Source: Enterococcus caccae ATCC BAA-1240 (GTDB lineage Bacteria > Bacillota > Bacilli > Lactobacillales > Enterococcaceae). From it: a stretch of DNA of 64,000 bases. The DNA is taken from the NCBI RefSeq assembly GCF_000407145.1, contig NZ_KE136472.1:601658-665657 (forward strand), in the 5' to 3' direction. Below are positions 61,149-64,000 of this stretch, one piece after another; positions within the stretch are counted from its first letter, which is position 1, and each line of letters begins with the position of its first letter. Below the pieces are notes generated by a model that had not been told where the DNA came from, made no database searches, and worked only from the letters and a program-made list of their open reading frames with translations. A program made the translations under genes and the position numbers.

Positions 61149-62663
61149 ATGGATTATAAAGAAATTCTTGATGTTGAATCAAAGAAGTTACTTGGTTTGT
61201 TTAATTTATTAAGAGCGACAGATGATGGCAAATCTCTAGAAACACTTTCAAAAGAACTGGAGCTGAACGCGAAAACAATCATACGATCAATAAAAAAACT
61301 AAAAAAGTTATTTATACATTATCAGCTAGAAAATCAGTTAGCCATTGGTTGTCATGAGAGAAATCTATTCTATTTGAAAAGGGACAACAATTTGTATTTG
61401 GAGATTTTTTTGGTTCAATATTTAAGCGATCTTCCCGAAATTATTTTTTTGAAAACAATCATTGAAGGAAATAGTGGTTCGACAGATAAGCTAATAGAAA
61501 CTATGTCGATTAGTGAATCAAGTTTAAGAAGACGAGCAAACAAAATCAATAGATGGTTGAAAAAATATAACATGTCTTTAAAACGGGGATCCTGGGAGCT
61601 TTTGGGCGAAGAGGAACAGATACGTGCGTTAGTTTTAGATTTTTATTGGTTTGCGTATCAGGGACAAAAACAGAAATTAATGATACTGGCAAAAGAAAAT
61701 AGTCGCCAACTATGTACGAAACTTATTTCATTTTTCAACATGCAAATCAACGACTTACAAAAGGAAATGCTATCTCGAATGATTCAAATAACTGTTTGGC
61801 GCCATCAAAGTGGCTATAAAGTTCGGATAAAGAAACATTGGAAGCAATATATTGAGAATAGTGCTGTTTTCACTAATTTTATAAGAAGTATGGAAACTGA
61901 GAGAGAGGTTACAAAATTAAATTTTGAAGAATTAACTTATATTTACTTGATGATCCAAGCTTACTTTTTAGCATACGTAGGATCAAATATGCAAGCATTT
62001 CTTATTGAAGAACATTATTTAAAGAAGACGACTTGTTATGCTATGACGTTAACCACAAGCCGTAAATTAAGACAAGTATTTTGGGGCGAAAAAATCAACC
62101 ATTCTAAAAAAAGCGTAGTGGCATTTTTAGGATTTCATCTATATTATGATTTGATTTCGGGATTTTTCTTTGAAAAAGTCCAATTAAAAACAGTCTTTGA
62201 AGAAAACTATCCTATCTTTACTTGTAAATTGAATGAAGCTGTGGATGAATTGATCAAAGAAAATCTATATTATCAGTCAATACCAAAAGAGGCGTTGAAC
62301 TTTCGCTATTTTATGATTTTAAGTTCACTTATCTCTCCAGTCTACAATGAAAAAAGAATATTTATCTGTTTGATGACAGATTTACCATTGGAAATGGAAG
62401 TTGACATAGGGAATAGGATCACCAATTTTTTCATGAATAAATTTAACTTAGTGGTAATTTATGCAAGAACTTCAAATTCTATTTCCTATGTTGATATCAT
62501 TTTAACAACAGTTGTTTATCAAGCTATAAATTGTAAATATCCTCAACCTACCTTACTTATAGAGCCAGATATTTCTGAAATACTCCTTTTTCAGATAGAA
62601 AGTTTGATAAAAAAGGTAAGGAATGAAGCCCTTTCAAAAAAGTGTGTTAAAATAAATAAGTGA
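61149..62663 (+). CDS. Mga/AtxA-like transcriptional regulator
   Basis: The 504-aa protein has two N-terminal helix-turn-helix parts: KSLETLSKELELNAKTIIRSIKKLKKLF (about 29-56) and MSISESSLRRRANKINRWLKKYNMSLKRG (about 118-146, Mga HTH domain). The long middle (about 170-390) corresponds to PRD-like helices, and the C-terminus to an EIIB-like region (IFICLMTDLPLEMEVDIGNRI...). This is the layout of Mga, AtxA and related virulence-type regulators, whose activity responds to PTS phosphorylation. It overlaps the upstream reading of the aldo/keto reductase gene, which starts 24 bases after its stop, so that gene could be a target or cotranscribed. Confidence 0.85.
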   Translation: MDYKEILDVESKKLLGLFNLLRATDDGKSLETLSKELELNAKTIIRSIKKLKKLFIHYQLENQLAIGCHERNLFYLKRDNNLYLEIFLVQYLSDLPEIIFLKTIIEGNSGSTDKLIETMSISESSLRRRANKINRWLKKYNMSLKRGSWELLGEEEQIRALVLDFYWFAYQGQKQKLMILAKENSRQLCTKLISFFNMQINDLQKEMLSRMIQITVWRHQSGYKVRIKKHWKQYIENSAVFTNFIRSMETEREVTKLNFEELTYIYLMIQAYFLAYVGSNMQAFLIEEHYLKKTTCYAMTLTTSRKLRQVFWGEKINHSKKSVVAFLGFHLYYDLISGFFFEKVQLKTVFEENYPIFTCKLNEAVDELIKENLYYQSIPKEALNFRYFMILSSLISPVYNEKRIFICLMTDLPLEMEVDIGNRITNFFMNKFNLVVIYARTSNSISYVDIILTTVVYQAINCKYPQPTLLIEPDISEILLFQIESLIKKVRNEALSKKCVKINK

Positions 62664-62686
62664 ATATAATTTTAGGAGGGTCTCCA

Positions 62687-63598
62687 GTGAAAAAAATTCA
62701 ATTTGGAACTAGTGATTTACAAGCAGCATCAGTTATTCTTGGGTGTATGAGAATGAATGGAGCTGAAAAACCAGCAGAAATTATTGAAACAGCATTTGAA
62801 CATGGCATTGATTTTTTTGATCATGCAGATATTTATGGGGCTGGTGAGTGTGAAACAATTTTTGGGAAGGCTCTTAAAGAAACGTCAATCAAAAGAGAAG
62901 ACATTGTCATTCAAACAAAGTGTGGGATTCGCAAAGGAATGTTTGACTTTTCAAAAGAACATATCGTTTCTTCTGTTGAAGGTAGTTTGAAACGTTTAGG
63001 TGTTGACTATGTGGATGCCTTATTACTTCATCGACCAGATACACTTGTTGAACCAGAGGAGGTTGCAGCTGCTTTTGATCAGTTGGAAGCGCAAGGAAAG
63101 GTAAAGTATTTTGGTGTCAGTAATCAAAAACCAATGCAGATCGAATTGTTGAAAAAAACTGTGAAACAACCATTACTAGCAAATCAATTACAATTTGGCA
63201 TCAAACATACTGGGATGATCGATCAAGGAATCCATGTCAACATGACGGATGAAGCAAGTATTGATCATGATGGTAGTATTTTAGATTATTCTCGCTTGAA
63301 CCAAATGACAATCCAAGCTTGGTCACCTTATCAGTTCGGATTTTTTGAAGGTGTCTTTATAGGAAATGAACAGTTTGCTGAGCTTAATAAGACCTTAGAT
63401 AAAATTGCTGAACATCATAATTGCACAGCAACAGGTCTGGCAACAGCTTGGATTTTAAGACATCCAGCACAAATGCAAGTAATAGCAGGAACCATGAATA
63501 AAGGACGTATTATTGAAATTGCCAAAGCATCAGAGATTGTTTTAAGTAGAGAAGAATGGTATGAGATTTATCGTGTAGCTGGAAATAGTTTACCTTAG
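62687..63598 (+). CDS. Aldo/keto reductase (YdhF-like)
   Basis: A 303-aa AKR: VILGCMRMNG at the N-terminus, FDHADIYGAGECETIFGKAL with catalytic Asp and Tyr, IQTKCGIRKGM with catalytic Lys, DALLLHRPDTLVEPEEVAAAFD with catalytic His, FGVSNQKPMQIELL and the NADP-binding tail VIAGTMNKGRIIEIAKA. It resembles E. coli YdhF. GTG 62687 is chosen because AGGAGGG lies a few bases upstream; the ATG at 62660 is ahead of the ribosome-binding site. The substrate is unknown. Confidence 0.92.
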   Translation: MKKIQFGTSDLQAASVILGCMRMNGAEKPAEIIETAFEHGIDFFDHADIYGAGECETIFGKALKETSIKREDIVIQTKCGIRKGMFDFSKEHIVSSVEGSLKRLGVDYVDALLLHRPDTLVEPEEVAAAFDQLEAQGKVKYFGVSNQKPMQIELLKKTVKQPLLANQLQFGIKHTGMIDQGIHVNMTDEASIDHDGSILDYSRLNQMTIQAWSPYQFGFFEGVFIGNEQFAELNKTLDKIAEHHNCTATGLATAWILRHPAQMQVIAGTMNKGRIIEIAKASEIVLSREEWYEIYRVAGNSLP

Positions 63599-63916
63599 TG
63601 CGTAACAAGCCAAAAAAGCGCACGTTCTAAAAATAAAGGAAAGATGATGGTTCCTAAAAAAGTTACATTTTAGAAATCTTTCGTTCATATAAACTTCACA
63701 AATCTCTTGTACTATAAGTTTGTAGAAGAAAAACAACTGCTACAAAAATATGTTAATTTGTGTGAACTCCTAATGGACCCGCTCTGAGTGTGCAGAGCGG
63801 GTTTTCTTCTGTTTTCACTAATGCCTGGAGCACTTTAGTTCCTTCCTACTGCAAAGTTGTCAGTTTTTTGTTAGAATAGATAGGAAACCAGTTTGCTGAA
63901 GATGAGGAGAAAAAAG
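63599..63916 (+). other. Intergenic region before polA, with an orphan terminator
   Basis: No gene is seen in these 318 bases. A GC-rich terminator lies at 63777-63806. The stretch of roughly 170 bases between the aldo/keto reductase stop and it could be a 3' UTR or encode a small RNA. TACTATAAG at about 63709 is a possible -10 for such an RNA. Confidence 0.4.
63777..63806 (+). terminator. Intrinsic terminator before polA
   Basis: ACCCGCTCTG (63777-63786) pairs with CAGAGCGGGT (63793-63802) around a 6-nt loop, then TTTTCTTCTG. Confidence 0.92.
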
Positions 63917-64000
63917 ATGACAAAAAATAAGTTATTATTAGTTGATGGAAATAGCGTTGCTTTCCGAGCATTTTTTGCTTTGCACAATTCCCTAGAACGT
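63917..64000 (+). CDS. polA: DNA polymerase I, N-terminal fragment (window edge)
   Basis: Only the first 28 codons are in the window: MTKNKLLLVDGNSVAFRAFF, then ALHNSLER. This is the start of the 5'-3' exonuclease domain of DNA polymerase I, with the conserved VDG-(N/S)-S-hydrophobic-A-(F/Y)-R-A-(F/Y)-(F/Y)-A block. A GATGAGGAG ribosome-binding site is 8-10 bases ahead of the ATG. The gene runs on past the window end. Mistaking it for a stand-alone 5'-3' exonuclease is possible at this length. Confidence 0.9.
   Translation, partial: MTKNKLLLVDGNSVAFRAFFALHNSLER

Noticed and set aside
1..64000. CRISPR array, prophage, integrated plasmid, tRNA or rRNA genes
   Set aside because: No evenly spaced direct repeats, no phage structural or integrase genes, no cloverleaf-like or rRNA sequence noticed by eye. 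A tRNAscan and covariance search would settle this.

Overview
The window is AT-rich, densely coded DNA from a low-GC Gram-positive coccus, most probably an Enterococcus or close relative. This is inferred from an Lsa-type ABC-F protein, a CPH-type CopB copper ATPase, a PAP2/LCP fusion, an Mga-like regulator, enterococcal-style start sites with strong AGGAGG ribosome-binding sites, and families of short intergenic repeats. Species assignment would need a database search.

Region 1 (about 0.5-15.5 kb) is one long operon for a glycyl-radical bacterial microcompartment (BMC) that uses choline. CutC (choline trimethylamine-lyase, with its Cys-Val-Glu and C-terminal glycyl-radical motifs) and its activase CutD cleave choline to trimethylamine and acetaldehyde. 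A CoA-acylating aldehyde dehydrogenase, an iron-type alcohol dehydrogenase and a PduL phosphotransacylase process the acetaldehyde. Seven single-domain BMC shell proteins and one pentameric vertex protein build the shell. EutJ-, EutQ-, EutP- and EutT-like accessory proteins, a 10-TM DMT transporter and a small winged-helix-like protein complete the set. The CutC length (845 aa) and the extra Eut-like genes fit the longer type I/GRM1 cut loci. Oddities are a second aldehyde-dehydrogenase-like protein with proline at the catalytic cysteine position, a EutT-like protein without its metal-binding cysteines, a EutP-like protein without a P-loop, and a shell protein fused to a SAP/Rho-N-like tail. 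An inverted-repeat leader precedes the operon and an intrinsic terminator ends it.

Region 2 (15.5-26 kb): an NADH oxidase-like flavoprotein; a MarR-regulated heterodimeric ABC exporter, one half of which carries a large Ala-rich extracellular insert; an M-box (Mg2+) riboswitch with terminator ahead of a PAP2-LCP fusion protein; meso-diaminopimelate dehydrogenase; NrdI; and an unknown small protein.

Region 3 (26-39.5 kb): an M50-type metalloprotease, a TPP riboswitch with thiT, an ECF sigma factor with a putative anti-sigma factor followed by gene debris, an MFS exporter, two VOC proteins, a GH3 N-acetylhexosaminidase-like lipoprotein or membrane-anchored enzyme, a RpiR regulator, a HAD phosphatase and an Lsa-like ABC-F gene behind a structured leader. 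Between these genes lie several copies of a modular intergenic repeat.

Region 4 (40-53 kb): a DUF969/DUF979/pyrrolidone-carboxylate peptidase cluster; a Fur-box-controlled ECF transporter operon ending in an IsdG-like heme monooxygenase (a probable heme-uptake system, opened by an unknown 390-aa protein); and an alpha-mannoside operon (GH38, PTS EIIC, RpiR regulator, GH125).

Region 5 (53.5-64 kb): a methyltransferase, a universal stress protein, a secreted coiled-coil M23 peptidoglycan hydrolase, an XRE regulator, an unknown basic protein, CopB, an Mga-like regulator, an aldo/keto reductase, and the first 28 codons of polA at the window edge.
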